Positions 1-9,116 of a stretch of DNA of 64,000 nucleotides are shown here, piece after piece. The notes beneath the pieces were generated by a model that ran no database searches, had not been told where the DNA came from, and worked only from the letters and a program-made list of their open reading frames with translations. Origin of the DNA: Dietzia psychralcaliphila. GTDB lineage: Bacteria; Actinomycetota; Actinomycetes; Mycobacteriales; Mycobacteriaceae. The number at the start of each line of letters is the position of its first letter. The first letter of the stretch is position 1. Position numbers and translations under genes: made by a program. The stretch lies in NCBI RefSeq assembly GCF_003096095.1, contig NZ_CP015453.1, positions 1,612,001 to 1,676,000 on the forward strand. Direction: 5' to 3'.

Positions 1-386
1 AGGTGACGTTGGTCCGGCAGTACCGCCACGCGGTGGGGGAGCGGCTCTGGGAACTCCCGGCCGGGCTGTGCGACGTCGAGGGCGAGCAGCCCGTGGAGAC
101 CGCGCGCCGAGAACTGCTCGAGGAGACCGGTCTGGAGGCGCGGTCCTGGGAGCCGGTGATCTCGATCGTGCCGTCGCCGGGGTTCTGCACCGAACGTGTC
201 CACGTGTTCCTGGCCAGGGAACTCGGTGAGGTGGGCAGGCCCGAGGCGCAGCACGAGGAAGCGGACATGGAGGTGGCGCGGATGCCGTTCGCCGAGGCCG
301 TGGAGGCCGTCCTGGACGGACGCATTGTCAACGGCATCGCCGTGGCCGGGATCCTCGCGGCACGCGCGTCGATCGCCGGGCTCTGA
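1..386 (+). CDS. NUDIX ADP-ribose pyrophosphatase, C-terminal part
   Basis: The reading frame is open to the window edge, so the N-terminus is missing; the ATG at 3 is probably internal. A Nudix box runs from G21 to L44, counting from that ATG, with the R36-E37-L38 and E40-E41 metal-binding residues. The spacing between the first Gly and Glu is one residue longer than the general consensus, as I recall for the M. tuberculosis homologue Rv1700. Family members hydrolyse ADP-ribose to AMP and ribose-5-phosphate with Mg2+. It precedes xerD, as Rv1700 precedes Rv1701. The family is clear; substrate specificity is inferred. Confidence 0.88.
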   Translation, partial: VTLVRQYRHAVGERLWELPAGLCDVEGEQPVETARRELLEETGLEARSWEPVISIVPSPGFCTERVHVFLARELGEVGRPEAQHEEADMEVARMPFAEAVEAVLDGRIVNGIAVAGILAARASIAGL

Positions 387-445
387 CCGGGGCAGACCCG
401 CGATGGTGACGGGAGCGTACCTGTGATGACGCCGGCCCTACCGCC

Positions 446-1396
446 ATGACTCAGCCCGGCGGAGTCGCGGTCCAGATCCGCGGTTATCTCGACCACCTCG
501 CCGTCGAACAGGGGGCCTCCACCCACACCCTGGCCGCGTACCGGCGTGACCTGGAGAAGTACCGGCAGTACCTCGCGGAGTCGGGCGTCGGGGACCTCGG
601 GGCGGTGACCGAGTCCCACGTCGAGGAGTTCCGCGCCCGCCTCGCCACCGCCGACCCGGACGTCGGCAGGAGTGCGCTCGCGCCCAGCTCGGTCGCGCGC
701 ACTCTGGCCGCGGTCCGGGGGTTGCACCGTTTCGCCACCAGGGACGGGGTGACCCGCGTCGACGCCGCGGCGTCCGTGACCCCGCCCCGCCCTCCGCGAC
801 GACTGCCCAAGGCGCTTCCCGTGGACCGGATCATCGCGGTGATCGAGGCCGCGGGTGGCACCGAGGTGGACACCGACCCCGCCCGGTTGCGGGACCGGGC
901 GATGCTCGAACTGCTGTACGCCACCGGGGCGCGCGCGGCCGAGCTGGTGGGACTGGACGTGGACGACCTCGACGGTCTCGATCACCCCGGCGGGGGCACC
1001 GTGATCCTGCGCGGCAAGGGGGGCAAGGAACGGGTGGTCCCGGTCGGGCGTCCGGCCTGCGTGGCAGTCGGTGCCTACCTGGTGCGCGCCCGACCCGCGA
1101 TGGCGGTCAGAGGCGGACCGGCGTTGTTCCTCAACACCCGTGGCGGGCGGATCACCCGGCAGTCCCTGTGGAACGTGGTTGCCGTGGCCGCCGAGCGGGC
1201 GGGTGTGGAGCTGGACATCTCGCCACACTCGTTCCGGCACTCGTTCGCCACCCATCTACTGGACGGCGGGGCGGACATCCGAGTGGTCCAGGAGCTGCTG
1301 GGCCATGCCTCGGTCACCACGACGCAGGTGTACACCCTCGTCACCGTCGACACGCTCCGCGAGGTCTGGGCCGAGTGCCACCCTCGAGCACGGTAA
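446..1396 (+). CDS. xerD: Tyrosine recombinase XerD
   Basis: The 316-residue protein acts with XerC at the dif site near FtsK to resolve chromosome dimers. The N-terminal SAM-like core-binding domain spans about residues 5-110 and the catalytic domain about 125-310. All catalytic residues are visible: R163, K191 (in GKGGKER), H261, R264 (HSFRH), H287 (LLGHAS) and the nucleophile Y296. The length fits chromosomal XerD. There are no neighbouring att sites or phage genes, and it lies between the nudix and ParA/ScpAB genes as in mycobacteria, which argues against an integrase. The start at 446 lies 59 bases after the nudix stop. Confidence 0.95.
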   Translation: MTQPGGVAVQIRGYLDHLAVEQGASTHTLAAYRRDLEKYRQYLAESGVGDLGAVTESHVEEFRARLATADPDVGRSALAPSSVARTLAAVRGLHRFATRDGVTRVDAAASVTPPRPPRRLPKALPVDRIIAVIEAAGGTEVDTDPARLRDRAMLELLYATGARAAELVGLDVDDLDGLDHPGGGTVILRGKGGKERVVPVGRPACVAVGAYLVRARPAMAVRGGPALFLNTRGGRITRQSLWNVVAVAAERAGVELDISPHSFRHSFATHLLDGGADIRVVQELLGHASVTTTQVYTLVTVDTLREVWAECHPRAR

Positions 1397-1450
1397 CGTG
1401 ACCGGGGACCGGCCTGAGCGCAGGTGACGACGCAGCGAGAGGAGACGCGG

Positions 1451-2347
1451 GTGGCGCAGGACTCTGGGACGATGGATCCCGCACTGTTCTCCCGCGCGGA
1501 ACTCCTGGGGGCCGACGACCCGGCGGCCGGCGAGGGTTTCTCCGCGATCCCCGAGCCGCAGCCGCTCACCTCCCACGGTCCGGCCATGGTCGTCTCGATG
1601 TGCAACCAGAAGGGTGGGGTCGGCAAGACCACCAGCACCATCAACCTGGCCGCCGCCCTCGCGGAGTACGGCCGCCGGGTGCTCGTGGTGGACCTCGACC
1701 CGCAGGGAGCGCTGTCGGCCGGTCTGGGTATCCCGCACCACCAGCTCGACCTGACCGTCTACAACCTCCTGGTGGACAACACCGTGTCGACGGAGGAGGT
1801 GCTCGTCCGGACCAGGGTGGAGGGCGTGGACCTCATCCCCGCCAACATCGACCTGTCCGCCGCGGAGATCCAGCTGGTCAACGAGGTCGGGCGCGAGCAG
1901 GCGCTGGGCCGAGCGCTGTACCCGGTGCTCGACCGCTACGACTACGTCCTGATCGACTGCCAGCCGTCGCTGGGTCTGCTCACCGTCAACGCCCTGGCCT
2001 GCTCGGACGGGGTGCTGATCCCGATGGAGTGCGAGTACTTCTCGCTGCGCGGACTCGCACTCCTCACGGACACGATCGAGAAGGTTCGCGACCGCATCAA
2101 CCCGCGGCTCCACCTGACCGGGATCCTGATCACCATGTTCGACCGCCGGACGGTCCACGCCCGCGATGTCCTCGGCCGGGTCGTCGAGGTGTTCGGCGAC
2201 CAGGTCTTCGACACCCTCGTCACCCGTACCGTCCGGTTCCCGGAGACCACCGTCGCCGGGGAACCCATCACCACGTGGGCACCCAGATCGGCGGGGGCGC
2301 AGGCCTACCGGGCACTGGCTCGCGAGGTCATCCAGCGCGGCAGGTGA
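1451..2347 (+). CDS. ParA/Soj-family ATPase upstream of scpAB
   Basis: This is a MinD/ParA-type ATPase. It has a deviant Walker A motif KGGVGKTT at residues 54-61, followed by a VVDLDPQG switch and the DCQPSLG segment. I place the start at GTG 1451 because AGAGGAG (1438-1444) is positioned for it; an earlier in-frame GTG at 1424 would add nine residues without a good ribosome site. The first 45 residues form a low-complexity extension. The gene sits immediately before scpA, as Rv1708 does in M. tuberculosis. It is therefore likely a paralogue of the true parA at the origin, and a role in nucleoid or condensin-linked segregation is inferred. No parB follows. Confidence 0.88.
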   Translation: MAQDSGTMDPALFSRAELLGADDPAAGEGFSAIPEPQPLTSHGPAMVVSMCNQKGGVGKTTSTINLAAALAEYGRRVLVVDLDPQGALSAGLGIPHHQLDLTVYNLLVDNTVSTEEVLVRTRVEGVDLIPANIDLSAAEIQLVNEVGREQALGRALYPVLDRYDYVLIDCQPSLGLLTVNALACSDGVLIPMECEYFSLRGLALLTDTIEKVRDRINPRLHLTGILITMFDRRTVHARDVLGRVVEVFGDQVFDTLVTRTVRFPETTVAGEPITTWAPRSAGAQAYRALAREVIQRGR

Positions 2348-2355
2348 GAGGTCCG

Positions 2356-3213
2356 GTGACCGGGGTCGGGCTCCCTCCGGGAGAGGGCACCACTGAGGTC
2401 GCTACCACCGGGGTCGACGAGGCCGAGGGCCCGCGCGCGTTCACCGTCCACCTGACCAACTTCACCGGCCCGTTCGACCTGCTGCTCAAGCTCATCGACT
2501 CGCGGCGCCTCGACGTGACCGAGGTCGCCCTCCACTCGGTCACCGACGAGTTCATCGCGCACGCCCGCGAGCTCGGTCGGGAGGCGGGCCTCGAGGAGGT
2601 CACCGAGTTCCTGGTGGTGGCGGCCACGCTGCTCGATCTCAAGACCGCGCGACTCGTGCCGTCCGGGGAGGTCCAGGACCTCGAGGACCTGGCGCTGCTG
2701 CAGGCGCGGGACCTGCTCTTCGCCCGTCTCCTGCAGTTCCGGGCGTTCCGTCAGGTGGCCGAGTTGTTCGCGGAACTCGACAGGACCGCCCGTCACTCCT
2801 ATCCGCGGACGGCGGGCCCGGACGAGGAGTTCCTGGACCTGCTGCCCGAGGTGGAGCTCGGTGTGGACATCGAGCAGTTCGCCACCATCGCCGCCGTGGC
2901 GTTCCGGCCCCGCCCGGTCGAGGAGGTGGGGGTCTCGCACATCCATACGGCCACCGTGTCCGTCCCCGAGCAGGCCGGCCGCGTCCTGGAGCTGCTGAGG
3001 TTCCGTGGCCGGGGCGAATGGGTGGACTTCCGGGAGCTGGTCTCCGGGTGCAGCGACTCCCTCGTCGTCGTCGCCAGGTTCCTCGCCCTGTTGGAGTTGT
3101 ACCGGGCGCGCGCCGTGGCGCTCGCCCAGGACGAGGCGCTCGGTGACCTGTTGGTGAGCTGGACCGGTGGGGAGGCCGCCGAGGTGACACGCGGGAGGGA
3201 CGAATGGACGTGA
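2356..3213 (+). CDS. scpA: Segregation and condensation protein ScpA (kleisin)
   Basis: ScpA is the kleisin that bridges the SMC heads in the SMC-ScpA-ScpB condensin. The N-terminal SMC neck-binding region carries the typical FTGPFDLLLKLID motif near residues 35-47. An acidic middle region follows, with a C-terminal winged helix near 215-270 (LELLRFRGRGEWVDFREL). The start is uncertain. GTG 2356 has AGAGG only 4 bases upstream, while GTG 2344 overlaps the parA stop and would add four residues. The end overlaps the scpB start by ten bases, implying translational coupling. Confidence 0.93.
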   Translation: MTGVGLPPGEGTTEVATTGVDEAEGPRAFTVHLTNFTGPFDLLLKLIDSRRLDVTEVALHSVTDEFIAHARELGREAGLEEVTEFLVVAATLLDLKTARLVPSGEVQDLEDLALLQARDLLFARLLQFRAFRQVAELFAELDRTARHSYPRTAGPDEEFLDLLPEVELGVDIEQFATIAAVAFRPRPVEEVGVSHIHTATVSVPEQAGRVLELLRFRGRGEWVDFRELVSGCSDSLVVVARFLALLELYRARAVALAQDEALGDLLVSWTGGEAAEVTRGRDEWT

Positions 3214-3911
3214 CTGAGGACAACGGACCGTGGGCGGGGGGACCCGGTGGGGTCAACGACGACGACGAACTCCACGACCCCGGTGCCCCGCCGTTGCGGG
3301 CCCGACTCGAGGCGCTGTTACTGGTGGTTGACCAGCCGGCCGCCGAGGGGCAGCTGGCCTCGGCGGCGGGGTCGACACCCGCAGAAGTGGCGGCTGAGCT
3401 GCGGGCGTGGCGCGATGACCTCACGGCGGTGGGCAGCGGTATCGACCTGAGGCGCACCGATGAGGGATGGCGGCTCTACACCCGTCGGGAGCTCGCACCG
3501 TACGTGGAGCGGCTCCTCACCGACGGCACCAGGTCGACGCTCACCCGCGCCGCACTGGAGACGCTGGCGGTGATCGCCTACCGGCAGCCGGTCACCCGAT
3601 CGCGCATCGCGGCCGTCCGCGGGGTCAACGTGGACGGGGTCATGCGGACCCTCGTGGCCCGTGGGCTGGCCGTGGAATGCGGCACCGATGCGGACACCGG
3701 GGGCATGCTGTATAGGACGACGGAGCTATTTCTGGAAAGATTGGGACTCACGTCGCTCGACGAGCTCCCGGACATCGCCCCGTTGCTGCCGGATGTCGAC
3801 CTGGTCGACGAGATGAGCGACGATCCCGCGGACGATCCGCGGATACCCCTGGGGCGGCGCAGAACCGCTGTGCCCGACCCCGCCGATGAACACGAGAACG
3901 AAGAGATGTGA
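3204..3911 (+). CDS. scpB: Segregation and condensation protein ScpB
   Basis: This 235-residue protein pairs with ScpA. It has two winged-helix domains: one at about residues 30-105 (ARLEALLLVVDQPA) and a second at about 115-185 with the family signature ALETLAVIAYRQPVTRSRIAAVRGVN. ScpB dimers bind the central part of ScpA and regulate SMC head closure. The tail after about residue 190 is acidic and probably disordered. The ATG at 3204 lies inside the end of scpA. The downstream pseudouridine synthase starts just after its stop. Confidence 0.94.
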   Translation: MDVTEDNGPWAGGPGGVNDDDELHDPGAPPLRARLEALLLVVDQPAAEGQLASAAGSTPAEVAAELRAWRDDLTAVGSGIDLRRTDEGWRLYTRRELAPYVERLLTDGTRSTLTRAALETLAVIAYRQPVTRSRIAAVRGVNVDGVMRTLVARGLAVECGTDADTGGMLYRTTELFLERLGLTSLDELPDIAPLLPDVDLVDEMSDDPADDPRIPLGRRRTAVPDPADEHENEEM

Positions 3912-3918
3912 CGCACTC

Positions 3919-4677
3919 ATGACTGAGTCCGCTGGCCGAGACGGCTCACCGGTCCGCCTCCAGAAGATCCTGGCCCAGGCCGGGATCGCCTCCCGCAGGG
4001 CCTCGGAGGACCTCATCGCCCGAGGGCGGGTCGAGGTGAACGGGAAGATCGTGCGCGAGATGGGCGTCAAGGTCGATCCCACCACGGCGGTGATCCGCGT
4101 GGACGGTACCCGGATCGTCCTCGACGACGACCTGGTCTACCTGGCGCTGAACAAGCCCCGCGGGTACCACACCACGATGTCCGATGACATGGGCCGGCCG
4201 TGCGTGGGTGACCTGGTCGCCGACCGCGTGGACGCCGGTCAGCGGCTCTTCCACGTGGGCCGCCTGGACGCCGACACCGAGGGACTGCTGCTGGTGACGA
4301 ACGACGGCGAGCTCTCGCACCGTCTGATGCACCCGTCCTACGAGGTGTCCAAGACCTACATGGCCACCGTGACGGGAGTCGTCGGCAAGGGCGTCGGCAG
4401 GAAGCTGCGCGACGGGGTCGAGCTGGAGGACGGCCCGGCCAAGGTCGACCAGTTCGCGATCGTCGATGTCCACGAGGGGCGCTCGCTGGTCAAGGTGGTG
4501 CTCCACGAGGGCCGCAAGCACATCGTCCGCCGTCTCCTCGACGAGGTCGGGTACCCCGTCGAATCGCTGGTTCGGATCCGGTTCGGCGCCGTCGCCCTGG
4601 GCGACCAGCGCGCGGGGAGCTTCCGCAAGCTCAACCGCAAAGAGGTCTCGGACCTCTACTCGGCGGTGGGCCTGTGA
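3919..4677 (+). CDS. RluB/RsuA-family rRNA pseudouridine synthase
   Basis: The enzyme isomerises a specific uridine to pseudouridine in rRNA. An S4 RNA-binding domain covers about residues 11-55 (RLQKILAQAGIASRR). The catalytic domain carries HVGRLDADTEGLLLVTNDG with the catalytic Asp at D117. At 252 residues it matches compact actinobacterial RluB/Rv1711 proteins. I prefer ATG 3919, seven bases after the scpB stop; an in-frame ATG at 3886 would overlap scpB and add 11 residues unlike the family. Its end overlaps cmk by four bases. Whether 23S or 16S rRNA is the target cannot be decided from the sequence. Confidence 0.9.
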   Translation: MTESAGRDGSPVRLQKILAQAGIASRRASEDLIARGRVEVNGKIVREMGVKVDPTTAVIRVDGTRIVLDDDLVYLALNKPRGYHTTMSDDMGRPCVGDLVADRVDAGQRLFHVGRLDADTEGLLLVTNDGELSHRLMHPSYEVSKTYMATVTGVVGKGVGRKLRDGVELEDGPAKVDQFAIVDVHEGRSLVKVVLHEGRKHIVRRLLDEVGYPVESLVRIRFGAVALGDQRAGSFRKLNRKEVSDLYSAVGL

Positions 4678-5408
4678 GCGCGCCGACCGGGTACAGCAGC
4701 GCCCCCCGGCGCCGGATCGCGATCGATGGTCCCGCCGGCACCGGCAAGTCCACACTCGCCCGCACGCTCGCGGAACGGCTCGGCGGCGCCTACCTCGACA
4801 CCGGCGCGATGTACCGGGTGGCCACCCTGCAGGTCCTGCGCGCCGGGATCGACCCGGAGGACGCCACCGCAGTGATCGCCACCTCCGCCGACCTGCCGAT
4901 GGAGATCGGCACCGACGCCGGCTCCGAGCGGATCCTGCTCGCCGGTGAGGACGTGAGCGACGAGATCCGCACCGCCCGCGTCACCGCCAGCGTCTCGGCG
5001 GTCTCCGCCGTTCCGGAGGTCCGGGTCAACCTGGTCGGCCTGCAGCGGCGCCTGGCATCCGGTGGCGGAACCGTGGTCCTCGAGGGCCGCGACATAGGCA
5101 CCGTGGTTCTCCCCGACGCCGAGGTGAAGGTCTACCTCACCGCGAGCCCGGAGATCCGGGCCCGCCGCCGCACCGAACAAGATCGCCTCGCCGGACGTGA
5201 CGCCGACTACGACGAGGTGCTGGCGGCCGTGATCGAGCGCGACCGCAAGGACTCCACCCGCGCCGCGAGCCCGCTCCGGCCCGCTGATGACGCGGTCGTC
5301 ATCGACACCTCAGATCTCACCCTCGACGAGGTGCTCGACCGACTGGTCGCACTCGCAGAGGGCGCCGACGCGTCGCACGGCGACGCCGCAGAAGGGAACG
5401 CACAATGA
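4674..5408 (+). CDS. cmk: Cytidylate kinase
   Basis: Cytidylate kinase phosphorylates CMP and dCMP with ATP. The P-loop GPAGTGKST lies at residues 19-27, followed by LDTGAMYR, the CMP-recognition segment, and [19 protein letters not shown] near 137-155. The lid region is rich in arginine ([15 protein letters not shown]). The length of 244 residues is normal for a long-form bacterial Cmk. The start GTG forms a GTGA overlap with the rluB stop and the end forms an ATGA overlap with der, so the three genes are likely translated as one unit. Confidence 0.95.
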   Translation: MSAPTGYSSAPRRRIAIDGPAGTGKSTLARTLAERLGGAYLDTGAMYRVATLQVLRAGIDPEDATAVIATSADLPMEIGTDAGSERILLAGEDVSDEIRTARVTASVSAVSAVPEVRVNLVGLQRRLASGGGTVVLEGRDIGTVVLPDAEVKVYLTASPEIRARRRTEQDRLAGRDADYDEVLAAVIERDRKDSTRAASPLRPADDAVVIDTSDLTLDEVLDRLVALAEGADASHGDAAEGNAQ

Positions 5409-6862
5409 CCAGTAACGAGGACTTCGATCTACCCACGGGCCCCGTCGAGGAGACTATCGAGGACGCCTGGAACGACGACACGGACTGGGACGCCGTGGCC
5501 GAGGAATGGGCCGAGGAGATCGGCGCCGAGGTCGACGGGGTGGAGATCCTGCCCACCGTCGCCATCGTGGGACGACCCAACGTGGGCAAGTCCACACTGG
5601 TCAACCGCATCATCGGCCGCCGCGAGGCCGTCGTGGAGGACGTCCCCGGCGTGACCCGGGACCGCGTGTCCTACGAGGCCCTGTGGAACGGCCGGACCTT
5701 CATGGTGCAGGACACCGGTGGATGGGAGCAGGACGCCAAGGGCATGCACCGCTCCATCGCGCAGCAGGCCGAGATCGCCATGGGCACCGCCGACCTCATC
5801 GTCCTGGTGTGCGACGGGAACGTGGGCATCACCTCTGCGGACGAGACGGTGGCCAAGAGCCTGCGCCGCTCGGGCACCCCCGTGATCCTGGCGGTCAACA
5901 AGGTGGACAGCGAGAAGGCGGAACTGCAGTCAGCCGAATTCTGGGGGTTGGGCCTGGACCAGCCCTACGCCATCTCCGCCGCGCACGGCCGCGGCACCGC
6001 CGATCTGCTCGACGAGATCCTGCGCCGGTTGCCCTCCAAGGCCCGGATGCGCGAGACGACCGACGCCCCCCGACGGGTTGCGCTGGTCGGCAAGCCCAAC
6101 GTCGGCAAGTCGAGCCTGCTCAACAAGCTCACCGGGGAGGAGCGGTCGGTGGTCGACAACGTCGCCGGCACCACCGTCGATCCCGTGGACTCGCTCGTCG
6201 ACCTCGGCGGCAAGACGTGGCGCTTCGTGGACACCGCCGGTCTGCGGCGGAAAGTCAACCAGGCGTACGGGCACGAGTACTACGCCTCGCTCCGCACCCG
6301 CGGCGCCATCGAGGCCGCCGAGGTCGTGGTACTCCTGCTGGACGCCTCCGAACCGATCACCGAGCAGGACCTGCGTGTCATCTCGATGGTCGCCGATGCC
6401 GGTCGTGCGCTGGTGATCGCCTTCAACAAGTGGGACCTCGTGGACGAGGACCGCAGGTACGACCTGGACAAGGAGATCGACCGGGAACTGTCCAAGATTC
6501 TCACCTGGGCGTACCGCGTGAACATCTCGGCCACCACGGGCCGCGCCCTGGCCAAGCTGGTGCCGGCGATGGAGGGCGCACTCGACTCGTGGGACAAGCG
6601 CATCCCCACCGGTCCGCTCAACACGTGGATGAGCGAGGTCGTGGCCGCCACCCCGCCACCGATGCGGGGCGGGAAGCTGCCCAGGATCCGTTTCTGCACG
6701 CAGGCCACCACCCGGCCCCCCACGTTCGTGTTCTTCTCCACCGGATTCCTGGAGGCGGGCTACCGGCGATTCCTGGAGCGGCGCCTGCGCGAGACCTTCG
6801 GCTTCGACGGCTCTCCCGTGCGCGTGAACGTTCGCGTCAAGGAGCGTCGACAGCGCAAGTGA
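5405..6862 (+). CDS. der: Ribosome biogenesis GTPase Der (EngA)
   Basis: Der has two tandem G domains. The first P-loop GRPNVGKST is at residues 56-64 and the second GKPNVGKSS at 229-237, with NKVD and NKWD base-recognition motifs in the respective domains. A C-terminal KH-like domain spans about 390-485 ([18 protein letters not shown]). The protein functions in 50S subunit maturation. The first 45 residues are an acidic extension of the kind seen in actinobacterial Der. The ATG overlaps the cmk stop. It is the last coding gene of the run, followed by tRNA-Pro. Confidence 0.96.
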   Translation: MTSNEDFDLPTGPVEETIEDAWNDDTDWDAVAEEWAEEIGAEVDGVEILPTVAIVGRPNVGKSTLVNRIIGRREAVVEDVPGVTRDRVSYEALWNGRTFMVQDTGGWEQDAKGMHRSIAQQAEIAMGTADLIVLVCDGNVGITSADETVAKSLRRSGTPVILAVNKVDSEKAELQSAEFWGLGLDQPYAISAAHGRGTADLLDEILRRLPSKARMRETTDAPRRVALVGKPNVGKSSLLNKLTGEERSVVDNVAGTTVDPVDSLVDLGGKTWRFVDTAGLRRKVNQAYGHEYYASLRTRGAIEAAEVVVLLLDASEPITEQDLRVISMVADAGRALVIAFNKWDLVDEDRRYDLDKEIDRELSKILTWAYRVNISATTGRALAKLVPAMEGALDSWDKRIPTGPLNTWMSEVVAATPPPMRGGKLPRIRFCTQATTRPPTFVFFSTGFLEAGYRRFLERRLRETFGFDGSPVRVNVRVKERRQRK

Positions 6863-6870
6863 CCAGGCGA

Positions 6871-6901
6871 TTGGAGTGCTGTGACAGGCGTGCGCTAGTC
6901 T
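6871..6901 (+). promoter_or_regulatory. Candidate promoter of tRNA-Pro
   Basis: A -10-like TAGTCT lies at 6896-6901, with TTGGAG at 6871-6876 as a possible -35 (19-base spacer). The expected start is near 6908, leaving a leader of about 26 bases before the tRNA. This is judged by eye only. Confidence 0.4.
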
Positions 6902-6933
6902 GATCCAGTCGCCGCGCGAGACGCGGTGGCGGG

Positions 6934-7007
<74 letters not shown>

Positions 7008-7014
7008 CGCCAGC

Positions 7015-7050
7015 GCAGGGGCGGTGTCCCGTAAGGGAGACCGCCCCTGC
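7015..7050 (+). terminator. Hairpin terminator after tRNA-Pro
   Basis: Sixteen-base arms (7015-7030 and 7035-7050) pair with one mismatch around a GTAA loop. The GC-rich stem is followed by GTCATTTCCC rather than a long T tract, as is usual in actinobacteria. It most likely ends the der/tRNA transcript. Confidence 0.75.
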
Positions 7051-7078
7051 GTCATTTCCCTTCCCTGCGTCATTTCCC
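7045..7078 (+). repeat. 16-base direct repeat overlapping the terminator
   Basis: CCCTGCGTCATTTCCC occurs at 7045-7060 and again at 7063-7078, with a period of 18 bases. The first copy includes the 3' end of the terminator stem. It looks like a local duplication with no coding content. Confidence 0.8.
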
Positions 7079-7358
7079 GCCCCTGAGACGTCTCCCGACC
7101 CGGCGGATAGCCCGGCGAGGCCCCCGAGGGTGCCCGATGGCGCGATCACCTCACCGGGGAGATCGGACTGCTCCGCGACCCCGGCACGGAGCGTGCACTG
7201 GGCAGGGCACGCTACGAGCGCCCCCGCTATGGCACGCTTCGAGACAGCGGCGATCCTCCGCCGCGACGACGTGACCGAGCAGTTCTCGGTCATCGACATC
7301 TGCAACCAGGTTTTCCTCATGTCACGCGTGGTGTGGTATCTCGGGGGTTGATTGACGA
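7051..7358. other. Non-coding spacer between tRNA-Pro and lipoprotein gene
   Basis: This stretch of about 300 bases holds no convincing gene. Besides the short direct repeat at its start, two near-identical 13-mers (GGCACGCTACGAG and GGCACGCTTCGAG) lie at about 7206-7242. A weak -10-like TATCTC upstream of the lipoprotein start may be its promoter. Open frames crossing the tRNA have no ribosome site and no recognisable protein content. Confidence 0.6.
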
Positions 7359-8117
7359 GTGATGATGGTCCGGTCTTTTCGCTACAGTCGCGCCGCTGGG
7401 TCGGTCGTGGTCGCGCTCTCCGCGTTCCTCGTCGGATGCTCGGGTGATTCTGCCTCGACCGACGAACCCGCGGCATCCTCGTCGCCGTCACCGGTTGCTG
7501 CCGACAGCTCAGCGGCAGAGAGCGCTGACGAGCGGTATGGGAGCTTCGATGCCGTCGAGGCGTCAGGCGAAGGCGAGGCGGTCGTTCCTCTACCCCCCGA
7601 AGTCGCAGACGCGGATGGCGGAATCGTCCGGATGACCTATGAGGGAACCGAACCACTAGTTCTGTGGAGTCTTGATGCCGAGGGCGAGAAACAGATGATC
7701 CTCATCGACGGCGTGATCGAAGCGAACACCGCCGACCGGGGGACCTTTGACGGCGAGTCGATGTGGTGGCCGGCGAATCCCGCTCCGCACGGGCTCGAGG
7801 TCGAGGGGGACGGCGTGTGGGAGCTCTCGGTGGTGCCGGTGTCGTCGGCCCCGCCGCTGGCGAGCGAGGGACGAGGCACGCGGGTCTTTCTGTACGACGG
7901 GGAGGGCGGACCGATGACGGGGAGCCGAGCAGACACCGCTGTCGGGATGGCGGTCACTGAGTTCTCCCTCCCTCGCTCGGGCGGGACGCCGAGAAACGTG
8001 GTGACCACCCCGAGCGCTGATGCCGGGTTCGTCCTCGATCTGGCTCCCGGGCCCTCGGTGCTCATCGTGTCGCACCGTGACGCGTGGTCGATAGACCTCA
8101 CGGACGAGGACCGCTAG
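7359..8117 (+). CDS. Putative secreted lipoprotein
   Basis: This is a 252-residue protein with a lipoprotein signal: basic residues 5-11, a hydrophobic stretch at 13-25 and the lipobox LVGC with the lipidated Cys at position 27. A Ser/Ala/Pro/Asp-rich linker runs to about residue 60, typical of extracytoplasmic lipoproteins. The rest is predicted beta-rich with no family I recognise. Three consecutive possible starts (GTG 7359, ATG 7362, ATG 7365) leave the exact N-terminus open but do not affect the signal. It stands alone between tRNA-Pro and a hydrolase gene and is probably accessory. Confidence 0.72.
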   Translation: MMMVRSFRYSRAAGSVVVALSAFLVGCSGDSASTDEPAASSSPSPVAADSSAAESADERYGSFDAVEASGEGEAVVPLPPEVADADGGIVRMTYEGTEPLVLWSLDAEGEKQMILIDGVIEANTADRGTFDGESMWWPANPAPHGLEVEGDGVWELSVVPVSSAPPLASEGRGTRVFLYDGEGGPMTGSRADTAVGMAVTEFSLPRSGGTPRNVVTTPSADAGFVLDLAPGPSVLIVSHRDAWSIDLTDEDR

Positions 8118-8221
8118 ACGACGGGGAGATACGGTGCCGAGACCCGTCGCGACGGCCACGAAGTGACCCTCATAGGCCGGGGTCGGCGCGGGTGCCTTGA
8201 CCCGGCGACTCCGCTGCGGGT

Positions 8222-8986
8222 GTGATGGCGGGTATGGCCGAGAGCATTCGTTTCACCAGTACCAAGGGCTTCGAGCTCGCCGGCGTGCTGGACTCGCCCG
8301 TGGGCGGGCTGCGCGGATGGGGACTGTTCGTGCACGGATTCACACTCGGCAAGGATTCCCCCGCGGCGTCCCGCATCTCGCGGAGCCTGGCAGCGGAGGG
8401 GATCGGGATGCTGCGCCACGACGCTCTCGGCATCGGGGACTCCGACGGTGACCTCGGCGACGGGTCCTTCACGACCAAGGTCGCCGACACGGTGCTGGCC
8501 GCGCAGTTCATGACCGACAGGGGGACCCCGCCGGATCTGATCGTCGGCCATTCGTGGGGCGGGGCTGCGGCGATCCTGGCGGCGCAACAGGTGCCGAGCG
8601 TCAGGGCTGTGGTCACCATCGGGGCCCCCTCCGAGCCCGCCGATGTGGAGCGGCACTACGACGCGATCGTCGGCGAGGTCCTGGAGGAGGGCAGCGGCAC
8701 CTGGTCGATCGGTGGCCGGGAGATGACGCTGAAGCGGGAATTCGTCGAGGACGTGCGCCGCGCGGACCTCATCGGCCACGTCCGCACCCTCGATCGGCCC
8801 CTACTGGTGATCCATTCGCCGACCGATGCGACGGTGGCGATAGACAACGCCGCACACATCTTCCAGGCGGCGCTCCACCCCCGCAGCTTCGTCTCGCTGG
8901 AGGGCTCGGATCACTTCCTCACCGTGGATGGCCAGGCGGAGCGCGCGGCGAAGATCATCAGCGCCTGGGCCGACCAGTACCTCTGA
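8222..8986 (+). CDS. Alpha/beta hydrolase (YhhA/OsmC-associated esterase type)
   Basis: This serine alpha/beta hydrolase has the oxyanion segment FVHGF at residues 36-40 and the nucleophile elbow GHSWGG at 109-114 (S111). An acid residue lies around 200-205 (HSPTDATV) and the likely catalytic His is in EGSDHFL near residue 232. The topology and the N-terminal ESIRFTSTKGFELAG recall hydrolases often fused or adjacent to OsmC proteins, but no osmC gene is present here. The substrate is unknown. Start codons GTG 8222, ATG 8225 and ATG 8234 are all possible. Confidence 0.8.
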   Translation: MMAGMAESIRFTSTKGFELAGVLDSPVGGLRGWGLFVHGFTLGKDSPAASRISRSLAAEGIGMLRHDALGIGDSDGDLGDGSFTTKVADTVLAAQFMTDRGTPPDLIVGHSWGGAAAILAAQQVPSVRAVVTIGAPSEPADVERHYDAIVGEVLEEGSGTWSIGGREMTLKREFVEDVRRADLIGHVRTLDRPLLVIHSPTDATVAIDNAAHIFQAALHPRSFVSLEGSDHFLTVDGQAERAAKIISAWADQYL

Positions 8987-9068
8987 CCCGGACATCGGGC
9001 CGCGACCTCGTGGTGAGGCACAGGAACGACCATCCTCTGGGTTAGCCTTGCGTCCGGAAGCGCACGGG

Positions 9069-9086
9069 CCCGACGGGCCCGTCGGG
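9069..9086. repeat. 18-base GC palindrome, possible hairpin
   Basis: CCCGACGGGCCCGTCGGG is a perfect palindrome between the hydrolase gene and the DUF4178 gene. It could cap the upstream transcript, but it has no loop and no T tract, so a terminator role is uncertain. Confidence 0.35.
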
Positions 9087-9116
9087 CAGTGGGACTTCGA
9101 TGAGGGGTGAGGCGGG

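Noticed and set aside
446-1396. XerD as a phage or integron integrase
   Set aside because: There are no attachment repeats or cargo genes, and the flanking order is that of the chromosomal xerD locus.
1451-2347. ParA as evidence for a plasmid partition locus
   Set aside because: No parB or parS-like sites are seen, and the ScpAB neighbours match the chromosomal arrangement.
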